The notes under the pieces: generated by a model
The model's input: only the letters and a program-made list of their open reading frames with translations
What the model was told of the DNA's origin: nothing
Database searches by the model: none
Part shown: positions 1 to 10,100 of the stretch, in pieces
How positions within the stretch are numbered: the stretch's first letter is position 1
Layout of the letters: each line of letters begins with the position of its first letter
From: CAZFLM01 sp964519955
GTDB taxonomy: Bacteria > Armatimonadota > Chthonomonadetes > Chthonomonadales > CAJBBX01
Direction of reading: 5' to 3'
Assembly (NCBI GenBank): GCA_964519955.1
Contig: CAZFLM010000010.1
Coordinates: 59,691 to 123,690, forward strand
DNA: 64,000 nucleotides
Made by a program: the position numbers and the translations under genes

Positions 1-154
1 CCCCGGTCCTGCCCACGCAGTCGCGCTGGAAGCGGGCCTGGTTGTCGATCCATGTCTGGCAGGTCGAACGGTAGTCGAACGGAGAAGCTTGCGCCTGGAC
101 GGCGCAGGTGAACAGCGCGAAAGCCGCGCACAAGATGGCTAGTCGACGCACCAT
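1..154 (-). CDS. Secreted protein, N-terminal fragment (cut by window edge)
   Basis: An open frame begins with ATG at 154 and runs off the left edge after 51 codons. The product opens with a clear signal peptide: MVRR, then a hydrophobic core ILCAAFALFTCAVQAQA, then SPFDYRSTCQTW. A GGAGG Shine-Dalgarno-like sequence lies 13 bases upstream of the ATG. The protein is therefore probably exported. Too little is visible to assign a family. It is divergent from the GH106-like gene, with a 183-base gap (155-337) in which I see no further gene. Confidence 0.6.
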   Translation of the reverse strand, partial: MVRRLAILCAAFALFTCAVQAQASPFDYRSTCQTWIDNQARFQRDCVGRTG

Positions 155-337
155 GTGGGTCCTGGGACCTCCGGAGGCATGGGGTTGGGATGGCTCGCCC
201 AGCGAACAAGCAATCACCCTCATCACAATATACCCTCGCTCGTTCTGTCGCCGCCTGCGGGCGCGTAGGCAGGTACGCGCTGCGACTGGGGCGAAGTAGA
301 GACTCATCGCCTCGATCCGTTCGGAAGGAACACCCCC

Positions 338-3300
338 ATGCGCATTGCCGACCTCGTGCTGCTCCTCGCGATAGGCTGCGGCTGCCTGCTCGCCATCCCC
401 GCGCGGGGCGACGCCCCCAAGGCCACGCCCGTGCGCCAACCGATCGGCTACCCGAGCCGCGCCGCGGACCTCGACGTGCTACCGGGCTTCCGCACGCCGC
501 CCCGGGGCTATGGCGTCGTGCCCTTCTACTGGTGGATTGGCGACCCGCTGACGAAGGAGCGCCTCCTCTGGCAGCTCGAGCGCCTCGCGGAGACGGGCGC
601 CACGGGGCTGCAGGTGAACTACGCCCACAGCGACAAGGGCGGCAACTCCTACGGCCTCACCTACCCGAGCGACCCGCCGCTCTTCAGCAAGCAGTGGTGG
701 GACCTGTTCACGTGGTGGGCGGGCGAGTGCAACAAGCGGGGCGTCGCGGTAAGCCTGAGCGACTACACGCTCGGCATCGTGGGCCAGGGCTACTGGATGG
801 ACGAGATCCTGGCCAAGGACCCGACGATGCGCGGCTCGGTGCTGGAGCACGCCGTGCAGCACGTCGCCGGCGCCGGAGCCACCATCGAGCTTCCGGAGGG
901 CACGCTCTGCGCGACGGCATACCGTGTCGAGGACGGCGCCATCGTGCCGGGCTCGGCAACCCCCCTGCCCCTCGTGCCAGGTGCGCGCACCGTCGAGGCC
1001 AGGCTCGGCCCGGGTGAGTGGGAGGCCGTCATCGTCCGGCGGCGCGTCGTGCCGACCTCGGTCGACCCCATCAACCCGAAGCTGGGGCCGATGGTCATCG
1101 ACACGTTCTTCAGGCGGTTCGAGGACCATCTACCCGGCCAGGCAGGCAAGGGGCTCGACTTCTTCTTCTCCGACGAGCTGACCTTCGGCGTGGGCGGGCG
1201 GCTGTGGAACGACCGCGTCCCGGCGGAGTTCCGCAGGCGCAAGGGCTACGACCTGCTGCCAGTCCTCCCCGCCCTCTTCGTCGACATCGGCCCCATCACG
1301 CCGAAGGTGCGGATGGACTACTACGACCTGATCGTGGCGCTGTCCGAGGAGAGCTACTTCCGCCCGGTCTTCGAGTGGCACGACAGCCGCGGCATGGTCT
1401 ACGGGTGCGACCACGGCGGGCGCGGCACCGACGTGACCGAGTTCGGCGACTACTTCCGGACGCAGCGCTGGATGACCGGCCCGGGCTGCGACCAGCCGGG
1501 GCTCAGCTCGAACATCGTGAAGAACAAGGTGGCCAGCTCGATCGCCCACCTCTACGAGCGTCCGCGAACCTGGCTGGAGGGTTACCACAGCAGCGGCTGG
1601 GGCACCAACACCGCCGACCTGACCCACGCGACTGTCGGGAACTTCGCGGCCGGCCAGAACCTGCTCTCGCTGCACGGGCTCTACTACACCACGCACGGCG
1701 GGTGGTGGGAGTGGGCGCCGCCCTGCAACCACTTCCGCATGCCCTATTGGGCGCACATGAAGCTCTGGATGCAGTGGCTCCAGCGCATGAGCTACGTGCT
1801 CAGCCAGGGCGTCCATCGCTGCGACGTGGCCGTGCTGTACCCCGTCGCGCCCGTCGAGGCCGGCATGGACGGCGGCCAGGCGGTGCAGGCGGCGTTCCAG
1901 GTCTGCGACGCGCTCTACGACCGGGGCATCGACCTCGACTTCATCGACTTCGAGTCGCTCGCCCGCTGCAAGGTGGCCGGCAAGCAGCTCCACGTCGCCG
2001 GGGAGGCATACAGGGCCCTCATCCTGCCGCACCCGTCCGCGGTCCGCTCCTCCACGCTGGACCAGGCCCTGCGCTTCTGGAAGGCAGGCGGCACGGTCGT
2101 CGCCCTGGGCGCGCTGCCCGAGGCCAGCGAAGTCGCGGGACGAGACGCCCCCGCGCTCGACGGGAAGGTGCGCGAGCTGTTCGGCCTTACCGCGAAGGAC
2201 GCGCGCGCCGGGCGGGCGGCGCCGGCCCATCGCGGCGCCAAGGGTGGCGTCGCGGTGCTCCTGCGCGACGAGCCGGACGCACCGCGCGAGTACCCGGGCG
2301 GCTTCCGCGGACGCTGGGTGTGGTCCGCCGAGCACACACCGCGCGTCTGGTTCAAGGCCGTCTGGCGCGGCGGGGCCGGTACGCATCGCGCCAAGGTGAT
2401 GTGCGACAACGAGTTCACGCTCTACCAGAACGGGCGGGAGGTCGCACGCGGCGACTACCAGACCGGCTGGGCCGGCGACCTTGACCTGAAGCCTGGCGAC
2501 GTGCTGACCATCGATGGGCACGACTTCGACGCGGGCAACCATACAGCCGGCCTGTTCGTCGCGGTGCTGGAGGGCGGCAAGACCGTGCTGAGCGCCGAGG
2601 ACTTCCGCTGCGCCGTAGCCGAGCCGAAGGACGCCAACTGGCGCACCGATGCAGCCGTCGACGGCCTCGCGAAGCCGACCACCGAGAACGTACACGAGGC
2701 GCACAAGGGCGGCGGGTCGGGCGTCATTGCGCGGGCCGTGGAGCTGATCCGCACAAGCATCCCGCGCGACTTCGCCTGCGCCGCGCCCTGCCACGTGCTG
2801 CACCGCAAGGCCGGCCCGCGCGACATCTACCTGGTCGCCGGAGCGCCCGCCGGGGCGGAGTGCACCTTCGCCGCGAAGGGCCGCGTCGAGTTGTGGGACC
2901 CGTGGACCGGCGGCACGCGCGAGATCGAAGCGGTGCGCCAGACCGCGACCGGCACGGTGGTGCGTCTGCCGGATGACCGCGAGAGCTACCACATGGTCGT
3001 CTTCTCGCCCGGCCAGACCCGCATCGCGAAGGCAGCCGCCGCCCCGCGCGTCGAGACGCTGAAGGTCGAGGGACCGTGGGAGTTCGGGCTGAAGCCGACG
3101 ATGGACAACCGCTGGGGCGACTTCCGGCTCCCGGCCTCGCAAGGGATGATCGGCGCGGAGGCGCGGCGCTTCGCCATCGCGGAGGAGGCCGCGCCGAACC
3201 CCGGCTGGCAAGCGCCAGACCTCGACACGTCCGCCTGGCAGCGCGCGACCTACGGGTTCGGGCAGCGCTTCTGGAAGCTCGGCCCGATCCACGACGGCGC

Positions 3301-4495
3301 CGACGCCGCCGCCATCGAGGCAAAGCTCGCGGCGCTCACGCAGGTCGACCCGTCAGTCCCGATCGAGGCCGGCGGCCACACGTACCGCTGGCAGCCCTAC
3401 TCCTACAGCCTGCGGGAGGGCGTCGAGGGCGACCCGGGCCACGAAGGCTACCACGGGCTGAAGGAGCTGGTCAGCGACGACTTCATCGCCCTGGGCAAGC
3501 GCACCGATCAGTGGACGAACACGACCTACGTGCGCGAGGCGAAGGACGCGCATCGCTACTACCTGTGGGCGACGGTGCGCAGCGACAGGGACACTGACGC
3601 GCGGATGCTGATCGGGGGGCTCGCGCCGTCGGCGATCTGGCTTGCCGGCAAGCAGGTGCAACCCGGCGACACGCCGAAACTGGCGAAGGGTGCAACGCCA
3701 GTCCTGCTGCGCTACGACGACGCCGGCCGGGGGCACTTCGTGCTGGCCGGCGGTGCGCCCGGAGCGGACGCCAAGCCGTACCCGCTGGCGATGAGCTGGT
3801 ACCGGCGCGCCGATGTGCTGCCCTTCGATCCGATGCCCGAGCGATCCGGCGCGGCGACCTGGTTCCGGTTCGTTGCCCCGCCCGGCCTCCGCGCGATGAC
3901 GGTAACCGCATATGGCTCCGTCGAAGCCTGGATCGGCGGGGAGCGGGCGACCGTCTCTCAGGTTGGCGAGGCCGCCGGAGCCCGCGTGTGGCGCGTCTCA
4001 GCGGCGACGAACCAGGCGGAGGCGTCTGCCGTGGCGTTCCGCATCGTGCCGACCGGCGGGTGCCACGGGGGCGCGATCATCCCGGAACCCGTCGCGCTGG
4101 ACTGCGGCGTCGGCAGCGTCGAGTTGGGTGACTGGTCGAAGGTGGGCGCTCTGGAGTGCTACTCAGGCGGCGCGGTCTATCGGAAGACCGTCACGCTCAC
4201 GCAGGAGCAGATAGCCGGCCGCGTCACGCTGGACCTGGGCAGCCTCGTATCGAGCGCCGAGGTGCGCGTGAACGGGAAGGGCGCCGGTGTCCGCCTGGCG
4301 CCGCCGTGGCGGTTCGACATCGGCAAGCTCGCGAGGCCCGGTGAGAACCGCATCGAGGTGACCGTCTACAACACGCTTGCGAACCACTACCTGACGATCC
4401 CGACGCGCTACCGGGGCGACCTGACATCCGGACTCCTGGGACCGGTCACGATCGAGATCGAGAGCAACATCGCCAGGGGAGCCGCCACCGACTGA
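338..4495 (+). CDS. Secreted GH106-like glycoside hydrolase (alpha-L-rhamnosidase-like)
   Basis: This 1385-residue protein has an N-terminal signal peptide (MRIADLVLLLAIGCGCLLAIPARG). A start region rich in aromatic residues follows (VPFYWWIGDPLTKERL, near residues 65-80), then a TIM-barrel-like catalytic half with an acidic FFSDELTFG segment near residue 278. The C-terminal half is made of beta-sandwich modules and ends in a sugar-binding-like segment (VRVNGKGAGVRLAPPWRFDI). This architecture fits the GH106 family and the large uncharacterised glycosyl hydrolases related to it. The start is supported by GGAAGGA just before the ATG. Substrate is inferred from family resemblance only; the catalytic pair cannot be assigned by eye. 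Confidence 0.75.
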   Translation: MRIADLVLLLAIGCGCLLAIPARGDAPKATPVRQPIGYPSRAADLDVLPGFRTPPRGYGVVPFYWWIGDPLTKERLLWQLERLAETGATGLQVNYAHSDKGGNSYGLTYPSDPPLFSKQWWDLFTWWAGECNKRGVAVSLSDYTLGIVGQGYWMDEILAKDPTMRGSVLEHAVQHVAGAGATIELPEGTLCATAYRVEDGAIVPGSATPLPLVPGARTVEARLGPGEWEAVIVRRRVVPTSVDPINPKLGPMVIDTFFRRFEDHLPGQAGKGLDFFFSDELTFGVGGRLWNDRVPAEFRRRKGYDLLPVLPALFVDIGPITPKVRMDYYDLIVALSEESYFRPVFEWHDSRGMVYGCDHGGRGTDVTEFGDYFRTQRWMTGPGCDQPGLSSNIVKNKVASSIAHLYERPRTWLEGYHSSGWGTNTADLTHATVGNFAAGQNLLSLHGLYYTTHGGWWEWAPPCNHFRMPYWAHMKLWMQWLQRMSYVLSQGVHRCDVAVLYPVAPVEAGMDGGQAVQAAFQVCDALYDRGIDLDFIDFESLARCKVAGKQLHVAGEAYRALILPHPSAVRSSTLDQALRFWKAGGTVVALGALPEASEVAGRDAPALDGKVRELFGLTAKDARAGRAAPAHRGAKGGVAVLLRDEPDAPREYPGGFRGRWVWSAEHTPRVWFKAVWRGGAGTHRAKVMCDNEFTLYQNGREVARGDYQTGWAGDLDLKPGDVLTIDGHDFDAGNHTAGLFVAVLEGGKTVLSAEDFRCAVAEPKDANWRTDAAVDGLAKPTTENVHEAHKGGGSGVIARAVELIRTSIPRDFACAAPCHVLHRKAGPRDIYLVAGAPAGAECTFAAKGRVELWDPWTGGTREIEAVRQTATGTVVRLPDDRESYHMVVFSPGQTRIAKAAAAPRVETLKVEGPWEFGLKPTMDNRWGDFRLPASQGMIGAEARRFAIAEEAAPNPGWQAPDLDTSAWQRATYGFGQRFWKLGPIHDGADAAAIEAKLAALTQVDPSVPIEAGGHTYRWQPYSYSLREGVEGDPGHEGYHGLKELVSDDFIALGKRTDQWTNTTYVREAKDAHRYYLWATVRSDRDTDARMLIGGLAPSAIWLAGKQVQPGDTPKLAKGATPVLLRYDDAGRGHFVLAGGAPGADAKPYPLAMSWYRRADVLPFDPMPERSGAATWFRFVAPPGLRAMTVTAYGSVEAWIGGERATVSQVGEAAGARVWRVSAATNQAEASAVAFRIVPTGGCHGGAIIPEPVALDCGVGSVELGDWSKVGALECYSGGAVYRKTVTLTQEQIAGRVTLDLGSLVSSAEVRVNGKGAGVRLAPPWRFDIGKLARPGENRIEVTVYNTLANHYLTIPTRYRGDLTSGLLGPVTIEIESNIARGAATD

Positions 4496-4539
4496 CACCC
4501 GCGCCTGGCCGTGAGCCACGACAGAAGGAGCAAGAGACT

Positions 4540-5166
4540 ATGACAGTCCTGCAGAAGCTGTTTGGCGGTTCCCGCACCACGAAGTCACCCGAGGCGCGCT
4601 TCTGGGAGTGGTTCGCCCAGAACGAGGCGGCGCTGCTGCGCGTCGAGACCGGCGAGGAGCCAATCCGCAAGAAGCTCACGACGGAGCTGCACCGGCTGCA
4701 CGAATCGCTCACCTTCGAGTTCGGCATCTCGGACACGCTCCCGCGCGAGTTCGTGATCAGCGCGGACGGCATCAAGGACGCGTTCCCGGTCGTAACGCGC
4801 CTGGTCGAAGCCGCGCCGGTGCTGACGCGGTGGAGGGTCATCGCGTTCCGCCAGCCGAAGGCCGGACCGATCACGCTCAACATCGGCAACCGGCGGCTCG
4901 ACTCGGACCAGGTGTTCTTCCGCGCGCGGCCGGAGGGCCAGAAGGTCGCCATCACCGTCGCGCTGCCGGAGTACCGCGCCACGTCGGCCCACATCCACGA
5001 CCACGCGGGCTACCTGATGCTGGACCACTTCGCCGGGGAGCAGGCCGTGGAGACGCGCATCGGCACCATCGACTTCGTGGACGACTCGCGGTTGGGCGAG
5101 GGCGAGTGGCGGCCTATCGCGGACCTGCCGAAGGCGCTGGGGGTCGCGGTCGCCGCGGGGCGGTAG
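4540..5166 (+). CDS. Uncharacterised conserved-looking cytoplasmic protein
   Basis: I do not recognise the family of this 208-residue protein. It has no signal peptide or membrane segment. It begins with a short basic stretch, then an aromatic/acidic region (FWEWFAQNEAALL), a central REFVISADGIKDAFP segment and a HIHDHAGYLMLDHF segment containing three histidines. AGGAG lies about ten bases before the ATG. It sits 44 bases after the GH106-like gene and 39 bases before the PcfJ-domain gene on the same strand, so it may be co-transcribed with either. Confidence 0.6.
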   Translation: MTVLQKLFGGSRTTKSPEARFWEWFAQNEAALLRVETGEEPIRKKLTTELHRLHESLTFEFGISDTLPREFVISADGIKDAFPVVTRLVEAAPVLTRWRVIAFRQPKAGPITLNIGNRRLDSDQVFFRARPEGQKVAITVALPEYRATSAHIHDHAGYLMLDHFAGEQAVETRIGTIDFVDDSRLGEGEWRPIADLPKALGVAVAAGR

Positions 5167-5205
5167 GGAAGGAGCGGGCTACGGCCGGCGCCGCACACCG
5201 AATCG

Positions 5206-6525
5206 ATGATCACCCAAGCCGAAGCCCGCGAACTGCACGAAGCCGCCGACGATCTGATCCGCGGCGTCTACGAGAAGCGCGTCGCCTGGTCGGCGCTCCA
5301 TGCCGCGCACGAGCGGAAGATGCGCGCCGCCTACGCCTGCGTGCGCGACGACGCCGGCGCCGCCGAGTCCTGGCAAGCGCTCCTGCTGTGCCTCGGGCCA
5401 GATAGCCCCCTCCTCGCCATCGAGCCCGTCATCCCCTACCTCGGCCCCAAGGCGGGCAACACCTGCCTCGACGCGGTCCTGCAGCTCGCCCTGAGGCACG
5501 ACGACTGGCTCCGCCCGCTCGACGAGTGGCAGCCCGACGACGACGACGCGCGCGGCCAAATCGGCGGCCTCGCCCGCCACCTGCTCACGTGCTACGAAGT
5601 GCCGGAGTTCATGGACGCGGCGTGGTTCGAGGGCTTCGGCGCGGAGGGCGACCTGCACCGCAACTGGTTCGTCCACATCGGCACGGGCGGCAACGTGCGC
5701 GCGGCCGGCGGACCGATGCACCTCACCAAGATGGCCGCCCACCGCTTCCTGCAGGCGCCGGCCGAGTACTCCATCGTCCACGCGGTGCGCTGGGCGCAGA
5801 CCCTCGCGCTGGGCGGCGGCGACACCATGGCCCGGGCCATCGCCGCCAGCCGCCTCGGCAACTTCCTGCCGGACGAGCCGTTCTGGGAGAGCGTCATCCA
5901 CTTCTTCGTGAACAACCCGGCGATGGACACCGGCCGCATCGGGCCGATCGTGGACTACGTGCTGCACACGAAGTTCGGCGAGAAGGCCGTGGGCATGTAC
6001 GAGCGGCAGGCGACGTTCGAGGACGCGCCGGAGCCTGACTTCAGCATGAAGGGGCGGACGCTCGTCGCTCTCACCCGCCGCATGGAGGAATGGCACGAGC
6101 AGCTCGCGCGCGATTCGAAGCGGCCCAAGAAGAGCTGGGAGCCCTCGGGCATCGAGGGGCTCCAGGTCGAGGAACGGGACGAATACGGCTCGCTCAACGC
6201 GTGGGCGGTGGTCGAGCTGCTGAGCACGATGGAGCTGATGGACGAGGGCCGCGCGCAGCACCACTGCGTGTTCAGCTACGCGCCGCAGTGCCTGCACGGG
6301 ACGACATCGATCTGGTCGCTGCGGGTGCGCTCCGCCGGCGAGGGAAAGCGCCGACGGCTCCTGACCATCGAGGTCGACAACACGCGGCGGGCAATCGTGC
6401 AGGTTCGGGGCAACTGCAACAAGACGCTCTCCTCGTACCGCGGGAGAGGACGGATGAAGGTTGCGGGCGAGATGCTGCGCCGCTGGGCGCGGCAGGCTCG
6501 GTTAAGCATCGCGTGCGCACTGTAA
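5206..6525 (+). CDS. PcfJ-domain protein
   Basis: The C-terminal ~110 residues of this 439-residue protein carry the pattern of the PcfJ-like domain: EGRAQHHCVFSYAPQCLHG, then SIWSLRVR, LLTIEVDN and VQVRGNCNK. The helical N-terminal ~320 residues are not recognisable. PcfJ was named from a conjugative plasmid, and related domains occur widely on mobile elements and chromosomes; their biochemical role is not known. No conjugation or phage genes lie nearby, so a mobile origin is only suggested. No strong ribosome site is visible at the chosen ATG, so the start is less certain. Confidence 0.75.
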   Translation: MITQAEARELHEAADDLIRGVYEKRVAWSALHAAHERKMRAAYACVRDDAGAAESWQALLLCLGPDSPLLAIEPVIPYLGPKAGNTCLDAVLQLALRHDDWLRPLDEWQPDDDDARGQIGGLARHLLTCYEVPEFMDAAWFEGFGAEGDLHRNWFVHIGTGGNVRAAGGPMHLTKMAAHRFLQAPAEYSIVHAVRWAQTLALGGGDTMARAIAASRLGNFLPDEPFWESVIHFFVNNPAMDTGRIGPIVDYVLHTKFGEKAVGMYERQATFEDAPEPDFSMKGRTLVALTRRMEEWHEQLARDSKRPKKSWEPSGIEGLQVEERDEYGSLNAWAVVELLSTMELMDEGRAQHHCVFSYAPQCLHGTTSIWSLRVRSAGEGKRRRLLTIEVDNTRRAIVQVRGNCNKTLSSYRGRGRMKVAGEMLRRWARQARLSIACAL

Positions 6526-6622
6526 CCTGGCAGATGGCGACACTCCAGAAGCCGTGCGAGAGGCCAATAATACCTGTGGAGCGCAACCACGGACCGCCAA
6601 ACCGCAGCGGAGACGCCGATCA

Positions 6623-7117
6623 ATGCCGAGCATCTCGACTCGTGACTATATGCCGTGCCCGAAGTGCGGCACCCTCAACGCACGTCGGCACACCGACTGC
6701 TACCTGTGCCACGCCGAACTGGCCCCAGAGGTCCGCAGCGCGGAGATCTGGGATGCCGTCGATAAGCCGGTGGACCCTGATGCCGGACGCATCATCGCGA
6801 ACCGACGCCGTCACCCCCGCATCGACGTGTCCCGGCACCCGGTGATCATCGAGGGAGACGGCATCCCACGCCACGAGGCCACGTTCCGCAACGTGAGCGC
6901 CGATAGCATTGGTATCACCACGACCATCCCATGTCCCGTCGACACGTTCGTGAGGGTAGAACTCGAGCTTGGCGGCGTCCGGTATAAGTGCAAGGGCGTC
7001 GTGCGCCACCAGAGCCACAGCCGCGAGGGCCACCAGGCGGTCTACCTGGTCGGCATCACCTTCACGTTCAGTGTGCCGCCGCTGTCGCTGCTGATGAACC
7101 CGGGCGAAGCGGCGTAG
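6623..7117 (+). CDS. Zinc-ribbon plus PilZ-domain protein (possible c-di-GMP receptor)
   Basis: The 164-residue product opens with a rubredoxin/zinc-ribbon knuckle: CPKC at 12-15 and CYLC at 26-29. A PilZ-like domain follows, with RRHPR at residues 62-66 matching the RxxxR cyclic-di-GMP-binding motif and NVSADSIG at 90-97 in the place of the second motif. The usual glycine of [DN]xSxxG is serine here, so binding may be altered. The start at 6623 is preferred to an upstream in-frame ATG because GCGGAG lies ten bases before it. The last 50 bases overlap the convergent GH5-like gene. Confidence 0.75.
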   Translation: MPSISTRDYMPCPKCGTLNARRHTDCYLCHAELAPEVRSAEIWDAVDKPVDPDAGRIIANRRRHPRIDVSRHPVIIEGDGIPRHEATFRNVSADSIGITTTIPCPVDTFVRVELELGGVRYKCKGVVRHQSHSREGHQAVYLVGITFTFSVPPLSLLMNPGEAA

Positions 7118-10100
7118 CCTTCACAAGCGCTGTGGTGCGATGGGCGTCCGTGCCCATCCAGTACCACCCGCGAGCGAGCCAGCCTACCGCGCGCGCGCAC
7201 CGGACAGCCAGATCGGTCGAGAAGTCCGGCGCCGCCAGACTGAGCACCCCGCCCTTGGCTGCGACGGTGTCGCGCCGGACCACCTCGCCCGTTACCGTGT
7301 TCCACCACTCGACGCGCCACGTGCCCCCGCCTTTGACGGGCACCGAGGCGCGCAGGCCAGAGAGCACGCCGGGCGTCTTGCCGTCGTAGGCGGTGCGCCA
7401 GGTGCTCTGCCGGTTGTGCACCCACAGAAGCACGAGGCGGTCGCTCGCGAGGCCCAGCGCGTTCACGTCGGGATACCTGCTGCTGCGATAGGCGGCGATG
7501 GCCACAGAGCGGATCTGGAACCAGTCGCCAGCCGCGTTGGCCACCGTGATGGCGTGCTTGCCCGCCGGCACATCCAGCGCGATCTCCTCGTCGTAGTCGG
7601 CCACCCAGATCTTGTACTGCTCCAGGTAGCGCGCCGACTTCCACGGCCCCTTGCCTGGCTCCCCGGCGGCGAGCGCCTTGTCGTAGCGCACGTCGCCGTC
7701 CACCGCGATGACCGGGTGCGCCGCGCTGCAGACGTTGCCCAGGCGCAGCACGACCTTGCCGGCCGCGGGCATGTCCACGTTCCACGTCAGCTTCTGATGC
7801 AGCTCCTTGGGGTTCGCGCGGCTCGGGCTGCCGATGGTCATCGCCACAGGGCCGCCCTGCACGGTGCCGTCGCGGCGCACGGTGTACTCCGCTGACGGAG
7901 TGATCCCCCATTCGACGTCGGCCGGGATCAGCACGTCCGAGAAGGTCTCCGGCGCGCTCGCGCTGGCGGCCACCTGGATGCCCTGCACCGGCGCGAAGCG
8001 CTCCTTCGCCCAGTTCACGGTCGCGGCGAACTTGCCGACAGGCGTCAGGACGTGGTAGAGGTCCTTCGGGTGCACGTAGCCGTCCCAGTACCAGAGCATC
8101 GAAGTGCCCGCCGAGCCGACCATCATCGACGCCCAGGCGCCGTTGCGCATGCTGATGCCGAGGCCCTTGGGGTCCCACTTGCCGTCGTCGGTCTGCCAGT
8201 CGATGCCGAACTCGGCCAGCAGGTACGGCTTGCCGTGTGAGAGCCCCTCGCGCGCCTCGTCAGCGATCCGCGACGTGAAGTCGGCGACGTTGCCCGCCTG
8301 CCCGTACATGTGCTTCATCGAGAAGTCGATGTCCGCGCAGCGCCACGTGCCCGCATCGCCGTAGGTGGTGCTGACGAGGTGACGGTTCGGGTCGTGCTGC
8401 TTCAGGTAGGCAGCCATCTCCGCGATCCACACATTGCCTTCGGGCGTGGCGGGCACCTCGTTCCAGAACTCCCAGGCGAACAGGTCCGGCGAGTAGCCCC
8501 ACCGGGCGATGAGGTACCGCAGGCGCTGCTTGTAGAGCTTGCGCGCCCTCTCGTTCGTCCAGAAGTCGGCCGAGGTGGCGCAGGGGCCGCCGTTCATCGC
8601 GTTGTACGGGTTGCTGATCCACGAGCCCTCGCCGAAGAAGCCGCCCTCGGTGAACTCGCCGTACGTGCCGAGGCAGAGCATCACCCGCACGCCGTTCTGC
8701 CGCGCCAGATCCACCACCCGGTCGAGCCGCCACGCGTTGTCCTGCGCGTACCGCCCCAGGCCGAGGTAGCTGCCAATGCCGGCCTTGGGCGTGGGCGCGG
8801 GCATCCACTCCAGCCCCTTCTCGTTGAACGCCAGCCAGAGGCGCGCCCAGTTGCCGCCCGCCGCGCCGAGGCCCTTAAGCCACTTCGTGTAATCGGCGAT
8901 CGGGCTCCGCCACCCAGACCAGCACACGTTCTCCCCAACCGCGAAGTAGGGCTTGCCGTCATCGTACGCGAAGTAGCGCGGCGCGGCCTTGGCGACCCGT
9001 ATGAAGCCGGAACCATGCTTGGCGGTCGCGGTGAACGTGATAGCCGAAGACTTCGCCGTGCCACTGCGGTCCGCCGCGCGGACGACGAGGCGGTACCTGC
9101 CGGGCGCGAGAGGCGTGTAGCGCAGGCGGAAGCCGGGCGTCCCATCGACGCCGAGCCGTTCGCCGCCGGACCGCGTCGTCAGCTTCATGGGCACGTAGTA
9201 GAAGCAGGGGACGGTGACCGTCCTGCCGCCTGGCGTCGTGATGAGCGCGTCGACGGCGATCTCGTCCGCATCGAACGGGTTGCCGTAGGTCGCGGCCAGC
9301 TCGATCGTCGCCTCCAGCCTGTCGTACGCAGCCACCGAACCGTGGTCGAGCTTCACGGCGCCGAGCCTCAGGGGGCGGTTGTCCCCCAGCTTGAGCGTGG
9401 CGGGATCGTTGAGGGCCATGACGCGCGCCTCCGTGTCGAGCTTGGCCAGCGTGTCGGCTGCGAAGGTCAGGGCGAAGCGGACCGTCTTGCCGGCCGCCAG
9501 CTTGCCGCTGCCGGTCGTCGCCAGCAGGCCGAACGCAGGCGTGTCCCACTTGCGGTTGTCCTGGAACTGGAGGTCCATCGCCTCCGGAATGACGCGCAGC
9601 GCGGTGCCGCCCGGGTGGCCGAAGCCGATCCAGTCCGCGGCACGCCCCCCGACGATGAGGTAGTTGCCCGCATTCAGCTCGGCCGGACAGAGGCCCTGGG
9701 TGCCCATACCGTCCGCCTCGACGTAGCGCGTCTTGCCCGCGTGGACGGCGGTCGGCATCAGCCCCTGGACGAGCACGCACTCGACGGGCACGTCCTTCTC
9801 CGCCGTCAGCTCGTAGCGCACGGTCACGCGGTCGGGGGCAACCTCAGCCGTCTCGCGCAGCCGGATTGGCGCCCCCTCGCCGCTCATCGTAAGCGAGTAG
9901 GTCGTCCTCGCGCCGTTCCGCTCGACCTGCACGCTGCCGGGATCGGGGCGGCGCTGGTCGACCAGGATGCCCGTCCACCCCGGCTTGTTGATCGCCACCG
10001 CCAGGTCGGTCAGGTAGACCACATCGCCAACGCGCACCTCGCGGATCTGGCCGAGCGGCTCGATAGCCACGTTCAGTTGGGCTTGGCAGGCGGCCGGCAG

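Noticed and set aside
1018..3292. Long open frames on both strands inside the GH106-like gene
   Set aside because: They overlap a protein with clear domains and show shadow composition (Arg/Pro/Ala rich).
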